Assembly (NCBI GenBank): GCA_964348605.1
Contig: CAYGDC010000001.1
Span: 1-41,822, forward strand
From: JALOAR01 sp964348605
GTDB taxonomy: Bacteria; Patescibacteriota; Minisyncoccia; UBA6257; Colwellbacteraceae
Length of the DNA stretch: 41,822 nt
Reading direction: 5' to 3'
The stretch's first letter is position 1. Every line of letters begins with the position of its first letter. A program made the position numbers and the translations under genes. A model generated the notes under the pieces. That model saw nothing but the letters and a program-made list of their open reading frames with translations. It was not told the DNA's origin and ran no database searches. This document shows, piece after piece, positions 7,311-15,357 of the stretch.

Positions 7311-9095
7311 GTGTTTTTACGATACATAGCGAATAAAATCTATTTAGAAGCTACAGACTCTATTAAAGAGGAATTTTTGCATCCAGAAATATTTTCAATT
7401 AAAAGACACATAAATCTTAGAGAGGAGCACGCCTCAGTGCCGCTAGTTTTATTACTAACAAATAAATGTAATGCAATATGTACTTATTGTTATGTCAACG
7501 CAAATAAAACAAAAAAAATAATGAGTTTTAAGTTAGCTAAAAAAGTCATTGATGCTGCTTTAATTAAAAATTCAAAACTAGATATATATTTCTTTGGTGG
7601 AGGAGAACCGACTATAGCGTTTGCTTTAATGAAAAAAATTCAAGTATATACTAGTTCTTTCAAAAACAAACAAATAAATTTATTTTTAATCTCTAATGGT
7701 TTTTTTAATAAATCTGTAGCTAAATGGATAGCCAGTAATATAAAACATATTTCAATTTCTTGTGATGGTCCTCCATATATTCAAAATAAAAATAGGCCAC
7801 TTATAGGGAAGCAAGACAGCAGCTCTATTCTAGAAGAAAATCTTAATTTTTTATTACAAAAGGGAGCATCGGTGGTCCTCAGAGTAACTATCACTATGAA
7901 CTCTTCTAAAAAACAAAAAGAAATTATAGAATATGCTTTCCGATTAGGAATTAAAAAACTTTTGTTTGCACCTTTTAGAACAACTAATAAAAGCAGAAAA
8001 AACAAAGTTAAAGCAGTTAATTATTTCAAATTTGCCCAAGATTTTTTAAAAGCTAATGAGCTAGCTGATATTTTTGGATCCAAAATTATTAGCGACTTTT
8101 TTCCCATAGAGCCCAAAGATTCAATGTGCGGCTTTGAGTCTCCTAATATAGCTGTTTCTTATTCTGGTCATGTAACTACTTGTTGGGAATCAAGCATTAG
8201 TTATACCGATAAACGCGATGAGTTTGTTTATGGCCGAATAGGGGATAATGGTGAAATTCGAAAAAACCCTCGATCTTGGGATAAAATTACTAAAAGAACA
8301 CCAGATAATATAGATGAATGCCGCTCCTGTTTTTTAAAACGGAGTTGTGCTGGCGGTTGCGCCGCTACACATTTTCAAGCAACTGGAGACATAATGAAAT
8401 TAGACAAAAATCGATGTGATGCCTCAAGATGGCTTGTCAAACAATATATTCTTTGTCTTGCTAGGCAACAAAACATAAATATTAAACCGTTTTTCGAACA
8501 GAATCAAAACAAAACATATTTTATTACTTATTTTAACCGCTTTAGGGTGGGGAGAAAAAATATTATGGAGTTTAATCCGTTTATTGAAATAAGTAAGTCT
8601 AATTTAGATGATTTATCTCTCCTTACAAAATTAATAGTTAAATATCGAGACAAAAAAGGATATAGCCCTATTTTATTTTTTTTAAATTTTATTTTTTCGC
8701 CAGATAATTTAAACATTAACACAGGACATAAAATTATAACTTTTCTAAAAACTTTATCAGATCATAAAATACATTTTATTATAACAGCCCCATTGCCGAG
8801 CTGTATTTTTTCTACAGAAGACCTGTCTTTCATAATTACAAATTACAAATCTCCCGAAACTCTTATTACTTCTTTATCCTTTTTTCGCATAATAAATAAT
8901 TTTTATTATTTTAATAACATTAATTCTAAAATTAAATATTCTGCCCTTGTAAAAAGGGAGATATTATTTAAAAGAGCTTTAGAAATTAAGCCTTTTCAAA
9001 TTTATAACAAATGTTGTAAATGTCCACTATTTTTACAAAAAAGTTGCGGAGGAGTATTTAATAAAATAAATATAAATATTGAAAAAAAATATTAA
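7311..9095 (+). CDS. Radical SAM/SPASM peptide maturase with extra Cys-rich C-terminal domain
   Basis: The protein has 594 residues from a GTG start, the only usable start before the catalytic cysteines. The radical SAM core has CNAICTYC (C53, C57, C60) and FFGGGEPT. A SPASM-type region follows, with CGFESPN near 273, HVTTCWE, CRSCFLKRSCAGGC near 335-348 and a later cysteine in KNRCDAS. The last 200 residues are not usual for SPASM proteins: they contain APLPSCIF and end with CCKCPLFLQKSCGGVF. The same 'PLPxCxF ... CxxC.....C.G' domain lies in the middle of the fusion protein at 15350. Placed right after the precursor gene, it is probably its second maturase, in the position HxsC holds in standard systems, though it does not look like HxsC. 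Confidence 0.75.
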   Translation: MFLRYIANKIYLEATDSIKEEFLHPEIFSIKRHINLREEHASVPLVLLLTNKCNAICTYCYVNANKTKKIMSFKLAKKVIDAALIKNSKLDIYFFGGGEPTIAFALMKKIQVYTSSFKNKQINLFLISNGFFNKSVAKWIASNIKHISISCDGPPYIQNKNRPLIGKQDSSSILEENLNFLLQKGASVVLRVTITMNSSKKQKEIIEYAFRLGIKKLLFAPFRTTNKSRKNKVKAVNYFKFAQDFLKANELADIFGSKIISDFFPIEPKDSMCGFESPNIAVSYSGHVTTCWESSISYTDKRDEFVYGRIGDNGEIRKNPRSWDKITKRTPDNIDECRSCFLKRSCAGGCAATHFQATGDIMKLDKNRCDASRWLVKQYILCLARQQNINIKPFFEQNQNKTYFITYFNRFRVGRKNIMEFNPFIEISKSNLDDLSLLTKLIVKYRDKKGYSPILFFLNFIFSPDNLNINTGHKIITFLKTLSDHKIHFIITAPLPSCIFSTEDLSFIITNYKSPETLITSLSFFRIINNFYYFNNINSKIKYSALVKREILFKRALEIKPFQIYNKCCKCPLFLQKSCGGVFNKININIEKKY

Positions 9096-9597
9096 ATCTA
9101 TCATATTATTGTTTGTTGGGTTAATAATCTTATTATTAATGCACTACTTAGGCATTGCCGACATTCCTTTTGTACAAAATAGTTTATATATAAGTTTTAT
9201 TTGGTCTATAGTCGCGGTCATATTTTTAACTATAATTCACCTATTTTATTTTTATATTTTAATTCCCAATAATAAATTTTCGATATATTGGGAGAATATA
9301 AGTTGGCGCAAAATATTTAGATTTTTTTATACTTCATTTATAGAAGAGGTCTGGTTTAGGGGGGTCTTCCTTTTATTATTATTTAATATAATTGAATATC
9401 CAGCAATTTTAATATCTGCTATTTTTTTTACTATCATGCACCATAGCCGAGAGGCGCAAATATTTGCTTTTTTAATGGGGATATTATTCGGATTTATAGT
9501 TATTTATACCAATAATATCATAGGACCATTTTTAGGCCACTGGATTTTTAATATTATAAATTATAATTTTATTGGCCCAGTTAAAATAAAAAAATAA
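9079..9597 (+). CDS. CPBP-family intramembrane protease
   Basis: The protein has about 172 residues and several membrane helices. The family signature is complete: EEVWFRG (E89, E90, R94), FFTIMHH (H121/H122) and GHWIFN (H154, N158). CPBP (Abi/CAAX-type) proteases are integral membrane enzymes often found with bacteriocin and other ribosomal peptide clusters, where they cleave leaders or confer immunity. The TTG at 9079 keeps the first membrane helix and overlaps the upstream gene by 17 nt; the ATG at 9139 would delete it. From its position I infer that it processes the modified His-Xaa-Ser precursor near its hydrophobic segment. Confidence 0.8.
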   Translation: MKKNIKSIILLFVGLIILLLMHYLGIADIPFVQNSLYISFIWSIVAVIFLTIIHLFYFYILIPNNKFSIYWENISWRKIFRFFYTSFIEEVWFRGVFLLLLFNIIEYPAILISAIFFTIMHHSREAQIFAFLMGILFGFIVIYTNNIIGPFLGHWIFNIINYNFIGPVKIKK

Positions 9598-9610
9598 AAA
9601 TAAGTATATT

Positions 9611-10579
9611 ATGACTCTAATTACAAAGAGATCTCCATATATCGCGCTTACTTATGATTGTAATTTAAGCTGTGATTATTGCTCTTCAGAGGGACTTTAT
9701 GAAAGAAATAACAAAAATATTTCAGTTAAGGATTTTGTATTAGTTATTGATTGGCTTGTAAAACAAGGAGTGAAATCTATCGCTCTTATTGGCGGAGAGC
9801 CAACTTTGCATCCAGAATTCAACGAATTAATGAGCTATGCCGGTAAAAAAATTGCTATTTTTTTGCCCACGAATGGTCTTTTCGAAGAAAGAAAAAAAAT
9901 CCCTTTTTCAAAACAAGAAATTAGAGGAGCCACGCTACATCTTAATGCAAAAACAATGTATTTAGAGAATGATTGGAAATTATTTAATCAAAATGCTATT
10001 TATCTATCTAATTTAAATATACTTACTGATATTAGTTTTGTAATTAAAGAAGTGCCCTTGCCAAGAGAAGAGATTTTATCCTTTTGCCAGAAATATAAAA
10101 GAACACTTCGCCTTGCCTTTGCTCGACCAAGCGCTTTTGGAAAAAACAATTTTTTAACTTTTAATCAAATAAAAAAAATTTTTTCATCAATTGAGAAAGA
10201 TATTATGTTTTTTAGAGAAAAAGGCATCAAGACCGCTATGTTTAGTAATTTGCCAATCTGCATAATAGAAAACTATCGCCCTCTTTTTTCGTACAATTCC
10301 AGCGATTTATCCCCTAATTTAGGGACTTGTTGCTCAACAATAGATGGTAAATTTGATGCGTCTATTGTTATTCACCCCAATTTAACAACAAATATCTGTA
10401 TGGCATTGCCCCTGTCAAACCCTAAAAGGATTATTGAATATAAGTCTTTAGATGAAGCTAAAAAAATTTTTGCAAAAGATTTTGCTAAAATTCAAAGAAA
10501 GCCTCTTTTTAAAAAGTGTGAAATATGTGAGTTATATAATAATAGCTGTCATGGAGGATGCTTAGTCCGCAAACTATAG
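9611..10579 (+). CDS. Radical SAM protein with C-terminal Cys cluster
   Basis: The protein has 322 residues. The catalytic CNLSCDYC cysteines are C17, C21 and C24, and IGGEPTLHPEF is the SAM-binding GGE motif. A final CEICELYNNSCHGGC group (C303, C306, C313, C317) should hold an auxiliary cluster, as in SPASM/twitch enzymes. It differs from the five-member family downstream: it lacks their HDxxTxxxGSFxQ stretch and has HGGC instead of C-x-G-V/F/P. It lies between the CPBP protease and that family. It is probably a peptide-modifying enzyme; substrate and reaction are unknown. Confidence 0.75.
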   Translation: MTLITKRSPYIALTYDCNLSCDYCSSEGLYERNNKNISVKDFVLVIDWLVKQGVKSIALIGGEPTLHPEFNELMSYAGKKIAIFLPTNGLFEERKKIPFSKQEIRGATLHLNAKTMYLENDWKLFNQNAIYLSNLNILTDISFVIKEVPLPREEILSFCQKYKRTLRLAFARPSAFGKNNFLTFNQIKKIFSSIEKDIMFFREKGIKTAMFSNLPICIIENYRPLFSYNSSDLSPNLGTCCSTIDGKFDASIVIHPNLTTNICMALPLSNPKRIIEYKSLDEAKKIFAKDFAKIQRKPLFKKCEICELYNNSCHGGCLVRKL

Positions 10580-10631
10580 AAAGTATATATTGCGATACTA
10601 AGTTATATAATATACACTGGAATGGTTTGAA

Positions 10632-10649
10632 AATGATTTATAAATCATT
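10632..10649. promoter_or_regulatory. 18-bp palindrome upstream of radical SAM gene
   Basis: AATGATTTATAAATCATT is a perfect palindrome ending 6 nt before the ATG at 10656. It could be an operator or an RNA hairpin over the start. A TATAAT at 10606-10611 lies upstream, so a promoter in this 76-base spacer is possible. Confidence 0.4.
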
Positions 10650-10655
10650 ACAATA

Positions 10656-11570
10656 ATGACGCGACTAGATTTAAAGGTGGGATTTCAGTGCAATAATTAT
10701 TGTATTTTTTGTGTGCAGGGAGACAAAAGGTACAAGCACCCAGATAGAAATCTAAAAGAAATTAAGCTAATCTTACAGCGCGGCAGCAAAGAATTAAGGC
10801 GTAATGTAGTTTTTACTGGAGGAGAAGCGACTTTGAGAAAAAATATTCTATTAAAAGCAGTGGCCTACGCTAAAAAAATAGGATATCAAACCATTCAAAT
10901 CCAAAGCAATGGAAGAATGTTCGCTTATATTGATTATTGTAAAGAGCTTATCATGGCTGGAGCGAATGAGTTTAGTCCAGCGTTACACGGCTCTACTCCT
11001 GATATTCATGACGAACTAACTCAAGTCCCTGGTAGTTTTAAACAAACTACGGAAGGCATCAAAAACCTTAAACTACTCAATCAATATGTGTTAACTAATT
11101 CAGTTATTACTAAAAAAAATTATAAAGACTTACCTAAATTATCAGAGTTATTAGTTCAATTAAGGGTTAATCAATTTCAACTAGCATTTATTCATATTAA
11201 TCAAATTATTGCTAGTGATCCTTATAAAATAAATGATATAGTGCCAAAAGTAAGTAAAGTAATGCCCTATGTTAAGAAAGCGCTTGATGTTGGGGTTATA
11301 GCAGGTGTTTCTTGCATGACTGAGGCAATTCCCTATTGCCTAATGTATGGTTATGAGGACTATATTGCTGAAAAAATTATACCAGAAGCGCATGTTTTTG
11401 ATGCAGAGATAGATATTATAGACTATACTCAATACAGACGAAATCAAGGGAAAATTAAATCTCCTAATTGCCTAAGGTGTTATTACTATCAAGTCTGCGA
11501 AGGTCCGTGGAAAGAGTATCCAGAGATTTTTGGATGGTCAGAGTTTAAATCAGTAATTAATAAAAAATGA
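10656..11570 (+). CDS. Radical SAM protein, family A (member 1)
   Basis: The protein has 304 residues. CNNYCIFC gives C12, C16 and C19; FTGGEATLR is the GGE motif; QSNGRMFAY follows. Next comes LHGSTPDIHDELTQVPGSF and, at the end, CLRCYYYQVCEGPW (C272, C275, C281). The same four landmarks, including 'C-x2-C-x5-C-x-G', occur in the proteins at 12552, 13504 and 19783 and in the second radical SAM domain of 15350, so I treat them as one paralogous family. Its stop overlaps the next start (ATGA), so it is translationally coupled to the DUF483-like gene. Function beyond radical SAM chemistry is unknown. Confidence 0.75.
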   Translation: MTRLDLKVGFQCNNYCIFCVQGDKRYKHPDRNLKEIKLILQRGSKELRRNVVFTGGEATLRKNILLKAVAYAKKIGYQTIQIQSNGRMFAYIDYCKELIMAGANEFSPALHGSTPDIHDELTQVPGSFKQTTEGIKNLKLLNQYVLTNSVITKKNYKDLPKLSELLVQLRVNQFQLAFIHINQIIASDPYKINDIVPKVSKVMPYVKKALDVGVIAGVSCMTEAIPYCLMYGYEDYIAEKIIPEAHVFDAEIDIIDYTQYRRNQGKIKSPNCLRCYYYQVCEGPWKEYPEIFGWSEFKSVINKK

Positions 11571-12562
11571 TCAATTTAAAAAATAAAAAAGCTGTTTTTA
11601 AAAAAATTAACACAATAACTAAATTATTTAATTTATCTGCTTATGAGTTATTAGCTGTTATTTACAATTTAAAACCAGCAATGGCTGAAGCTAATACCGG
11701 TGTTTATGACTCATCGTCTTCTGAGAAGCTAGATCAACTTGGAAGAATATGTTCAGAGCTAGGCCTTAAAATGGCCTTCTCACAAAAAAAATATATCATT
11801 AATAGCCCACGAGGAATTTTTGAAGAAGTAGAACTGAATAGCCCAGAAGACGGTAATTTAGTTATTGGGATATCTAAAGATATACAAACATCATTAAGTG
11901 CTGTGGCTCATTATCGATGGAAGATGAAAGATAGTATTTATGGCAGGAGCTTTGGCAAGCTTATGGGCTATCCTGACTGTTGCTTAGATTTTGGAGACTA
12001 TTTATGCAAGGGTCACGGTGATAGCAATTCTAATAATTTAGGATTCCGTAATCCAGCCGTGGAGTCACTTAAAAGATCAAAAAAAGTAGCTTGGCAATTA
12101 AATATCTTTGTCGCATCAGCTTTGCCCCACTATCCTTGTCATTTAAATTGCAACAAAAGCAAAGATTATGTTAATGGTCTTTTCGAAATTCTAAAAATAG
12201 CTGCGCCAGAAATATACCTAAGGCACACAATGATGCTTAAAAATGATATTAGTCTTTATTGGAGTTGCGCTGATAAGGTTGTTTTTCATGGTCATTTTAT
12301 AAAAAAAGGAAATAGTTTTGCAGATACTGAAGCCCAATATAATAGCGCAGACTTCCATATTAATTCTTCTACATTTTATCAAGCTAACAGCGATAGTTAT
12401 TTAAATCAGCTAGAAGTTATCAAGCAAGCAATAAAAGAGGGGGATAAAATCATAACTACGCCAAAATATTTTGAAATTCGGCATAGTAAAACTGTTTTAT
12501 TAAAAATCAATAAAAGCCATGAGCTTATTCCAGTTTTACTTAAAAGTGATAATGAAAAATAG
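11567..12562 (+). CDS. DUF483-like protein (GYPxCC motif), copy 1
   Basis: The protein has 331 residues and no membrane helix. The striking motif is FGKLMGYPDCCLDFGDYLC (C138, C139), followed by ALPHYPCHLNC about 55 residues later. 'G.L.GYP.CC' plus 'H.PC...C..S' resembles the uncharacterised, largely archaeal DUF483 family; I recall the motif but cannot run the profile. The cysteines could bind a metal or an iron-sulphur cluster. Its start overlaps the upstream radical SAM stop by 4 nt and its end overlaps the next radical SAM gene, so it is probably a partner of those enzymes. A paralogue lies at 14398. Confidence 0.55.
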   Translation: MINLKNKKAVFKKINTITKLFNLSAYELLAVIYNLKPAMAEANTGVYDSSSSEKLDQLGRICSELGLKMAFSQKKYIINSPRGIFEEVELNSPEDGNLVIGISKDIQTSLSAVAHYRWKMKDSIYGRSFGKLMGYPDCCLDFGDYLCKGHGDSNSNNLGFRNPAVESLKRSKKVAWQLNIFVASALPHYPCHLNCNKSKDYVNGLFEILKIAAPEIYLRHTMMLKNDISLYWSCADKVVFHGHFIKKGNSFADTEAQYNSADFHINSSTFYQANSDSYLNQLEVIKQAIKEGDKIITTPKYFEIRHSKTVLLKINKSHELIPVLLKSDNEK

Positions 12563-13499
12563 CAATCAAAAACAACTCATAGCAGTAACAGGATTCACAT
12601 GTAACAATAATTGTGTTTTATGTTCACTAAGGCCTCAGGCCCTTATTCATAATAATAAAAGTACGCAGGAAATCGAAGTTATGTTGGCATCTGCTGCCAA
12701 AGAAGGCTTATCAGCAGTAGAGTTCACAGGTGGTGAGCCTACTTTAAGAAAAGACTTACTTCATCTTATTTGTTACGCAAAAAATATAGGGTTTCGAAAT
12801 ATTGCGATTGGGACTAATGGTCGGCTTTTAAGTTATAAAGTTTTTTTAAACAATTTGATTAGCGCCGGATTAAATAAAATTACCCTGACCCTTTTTTCCC
12901 ATAAGGAACTTATTCACGATTCAATAACGCGAACTCCTGGATCATTTAAGCAAACAGTAACCGCTATCAATAATATTATTCAAGAGCCCAGTATTCAATT
13001 AAGCGTCAATACAACAGTTTGTCAATTGAATTATGCATTACTTAATGAAACTGGGATATTTTTATATAAAGCTGGAGTTAAGCATTGGGGGGTCTTAGAC
13101 CTTATTCCTTTTGGCAATGCTGATAAACTTTATATAAGTTTGGTAGTTAAGCTAGATGAGTTATATATTGCGCTTAATAAACTTGAAAATATAGTAGGCT
13201 ATTTTCAATCAGTATCATTTTTTGACTTCTCTCACTGTTTGTTTAATAAAAAAATAAGGAGTCATCTAAATATCAGATTTTTTGATGCGCAAGAAAGAGT
13301 GCATACTTTTAAACAAATAGGGTATCGTCCTGCAAGATTTAGCGTGAAAAAAAAAGACATTTATAGCGATGTTCATAAGCGTCATATTGCAATATGCGAA
13401 AATTGCCATTATAACAAAAATTGTGCAGGTTTTTGGCAAAACTATCTTCATTTATATGGCGAATCATTTAAAGCTCAGGTAATAAAAAAAGCTCTCTAA
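12552..13499 (+). CDS. Radical SAM protein, family A (member 2)
   Basis: The protein has 315 residues from the ATG at 12552, which leaves an 11-nt overlap with the upstream gene and the usual short lead to the first strand; an in-frame ATG at 12519 would add 11 residues. CNNNCVLC gives C17, C21 and C24. FTGGEPTLRKDL, GTNGRLLSY, IHDSITRTPGSFKQ and CENCHYNKNCAGFW (C282, C285, C291) match the family landmarks. One difference is a phenylalanine-serine (LFSHK) where other members have HG. The likely role is peptide or small-molecule modification within this locus; substrate unknown. Confidence 0.75.
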   Translation: MKNSNQKQLIAVTGFTCNNNCVLCSLRPQALIHNNKSTQEIEVMLASAAKEGLSAVEFTGGEPTLRKDLLHLICYAKNIGFRNIAIGTNGRLLSYKVFLNNLISAGLNKITLTLFSHKELIHDSITRTPGSFKQTVTAINNIIQEPSIQLSVNTTVCQLNYALLNETGIFLYKAGVKHWGVLDLIPFGNADKLYISLVVKLDELYIALNKLENIVGYFQSVSFFDFSHCLFNKKIRSHLNIRFFDAQERVHTFKQIGYRPARFSVKKKDIYSDVHKRHIAICENCHYNKNCAGFWQNYLHLYGESFKAQVIKKAL

Positions 13500-13503
13500 A
13501 AAT

Positions 13504-14358
13504 ATGACAACTAAAACAATTAGTCCTTATATATATATAGGATATCATTGTAATAATAACTGTATTTTTTGCTCTGAGGCTGATGGATATCTCGAGGCAT
13601 TAAAAATAAAAACCACAGATCAAGTTAAAAAAGAAATTATTGCAGCTAGGCAGCAATACAATTTTATTAATTTTATGGGCAGAGAGCCCACTCTTAGAAA
13701 TGATTTTATAGACATTATTAAATTTGCTCAACAACAACATTTTGAACAGATCGGTTTTACTACCAATGGCAGAATGTTGGCATACCCAGAATTTACTCAA
13801 AGGATTTTACGCACCGGCATCAATCAAGTTGCTATTTCTTTAATTGGGAATAATCACATTATTCACGATAAACAAACTCAGGTTAAGGGTAGTTTTATGC
13901 AAACAATTCATGGTATTAAAAATGTGATTAAATTTAAAGACCCTGATACCAGCTTATTAATTAACATACCACTAAATAAATTAAATTATCTTTCGCTCAA
14001 GCCTTCTCTTGATTTATTAGTAAAATTAGGAGTTAGAGAGATTAATATTCTTTTTGTTTTTCCTTTAAGTGAGCGCTCGCAGAATAAAAATATTATAATG
14101 TCGATGAGTAAGCTAGGAGCGCATGTCTTTAAGGTCATTAAGCCTTATTTGCAAAATCCAAATTTAAAGATTCTTTTAGTAGAATTTTTGCCATGCTCTT
14201 TGCCTAAAGAAGCTAGGCAACTTTTTTTTCCTTGTTTGGAAAAAAATCCAGAGAAAATAAGAATTCCGTTATGCTCTCAATGTTCTTATAAAGGTAAGTG
14301 CGACGGAGTTTTAAAAAACTATATTGATTTATATGGAGATAGAGAATTTGTTCTTTAA
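13504..14358 (+). CDS. Radical SAM protein, family A (member 3), altered GGE motif
   Basis: The protein has 284 residues, the shortest of the family. CNNNCIFC (C16, C20, C23), TTNGRMLAY, IHDKQTQVKGSFMQ and CSQCSYKGKCDGV (C257, C260, C266) are all present. The SAM-binding GGE motif reads G59-R60-E61-P (FMGREPTLR) rather than GGEP. The second glycine contacts the SAM amino group in known structures, so activity may be altered, or the protein may act as a non-catalytic partner. It starts 4 nt after the previous gene. Confidence 0.7.
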   Translation: MTTKTISPYIYIGYHCNNNCIFCSEADGYLEALKIKTTDQVKKEIIAARQQYNFINFMGREPTLRNDFIDIIKFAQQQHFEQIGFTTNGRMLAYPEFTQRILRTGINQVAISLIGNNHIIHDKQTQVKGSFMQTIHGIKNVIKFKDPDTSLLINIPLNKLNYLSLKPSLDLLVKLGVREINILFVFPLSERSQNKNIIMSMSKLGAHVFKVIKPYLQNPNLKILLVEFLPCSLPKEARQLFFPCLEKNPEKIRIPLCSQCSYKGKCDGVLKNYIDLYGDREFVL

Positions 14359-14397
14359 GTGAGAAAGGTTTATAATTTTTATTAAATAATATTAATA

Positions 14398-15357
14398 ATG
14401 AAAATTAATAAAAATCTACATAAAGAAATAATTAATTATAATCTAGATTATATAGAGCTTCTTGCTCTTTTAAATAATATTAAGCCCTTAGTTTTTTGTA
14501 CTATATGCCAAGCACAAAAAAATAACTTAATAAAGCTAATGAAAAAACTTAATCTTTATTACAGATTTGTAACTGATCCGATAATTGAAGAAAAATCCGA
14601 AATGTCAAGTAGCGAAGGAGAATTTTTAATTATTTCTAAAGAGATCGAGAAAGTAAATAATTTTATTAATGTATATTTTGGCGATAATCATGAAAAAAAA
14701 TTTACAAAAGTTGGAGAGCTTTTAGGCTACCCTAAGTGTTGTGCTTTTAAATATATAAATTATATTTTTAATGATGGGTCACCACAAAGATTAAGAAATT
14801 ATTATTATCAGGCAACAAAAAAATCTCAAAAATTTCACTCTCTAATTAACCCCCTTTTTTCTTTTTATGGCAGGATAAGCTCAAATGAGTTTGTAAAACT
14901 TAGATCTTTTTCTGAAAAAAATAAGTCTCTCAACATACAAGAATTAATGTTGATTTCTCATGCCCCCTGTTCTTTTAATTGCATTCAGAGCATTGAATAT
15001 GCAAAAAAAATCTATTCTGTTTTAAAAAGGGAAAATAAAATTAAGGCCAATAAAATTATTAAGATTCTATCAAATCCAGTTCTTTTTTTTGATACGTTTG
15101 AGTTTATTGTTTTTAATGGAAAAGCAAATAAAAAAGAAATTATTTATAACAATATTTGTCCTCCATTTTCGCTAGTTTCTGATAAAATAATAAAAAAAAT
15201 TAAACAAGGAAATAGATTACTTGTTAATGATGTTAATATTCAAATATATATTGATAAAAAAAAGATATATACAATAAAAAAAGAAAGTGTGTCCGATGGG
15301 TTTATAATACCATTTTCAAAAAATTTAATAAAAGATTATGGCCTTACTCATGAATAA
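14398..15357 (+). CDS. DUF483-like protein (GYPxCC motif), copy 2
   Basis: The protein has 319 residues and is related to the protein at 11567: VGELLGYPKCCAFKY (C114, C115) and ISHAPCSFNCIQSIEY match its two cysteine motifs in the same order and spacing. The rest is lysine- and isoleucine-rich and diverged. It sits between family A radical SAM member 3 and the radical SAM fusion, repeating the 'radical SAM - DUF483-like - radical SAM' arrangement seen at 10656-13499. Role unknown; partner or metal carrier is an inference. Confidence 0.55.
   Translation: MKINKNLHKEIINYNLDYIELLALLNNIKPLVFCTICQAQKNNLIKLMKKLNLYYRFVTDPIIEEKSEMSSSEGEFLIISKEIEKVNNFINVYFGDNHEKKFTKVGELLGYPKCCAFKYINYIFNDGSPQRLRNYYYQATKKSQKFHSLINPLFSFYGRISSNEFVKLRSFSEKNKSLNIQELMLISHAPCSFNCIQSIEYAKKIYSVLKRENKIKANKIIKILSNPVLFFDTFEFIVFNGKANKKEIIYNNICPPFSLVSDKIIKKIKQGNRLLVNDVNIQIYIDKKKIYTIKKESVSDGFIIPFSKNLIKDYGLTHE

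Noticed and set aside
7311..9095. Assignment as HxsC
   Set aside because: The position fits, but the protein is a long SPASM enzyme with an extra C-terminal domain, unlike the HxsC that I know. I left it as a radical SAM/SPASM maturase.
9611..10579. Membership of this radical SAM protein in the five-member family
   Set aside because: It lacks the HDxxTxxxGSFxQ stretch, and its terminal cysteine cluster differs (C-x2-C-x6-C-H-G-G-C).
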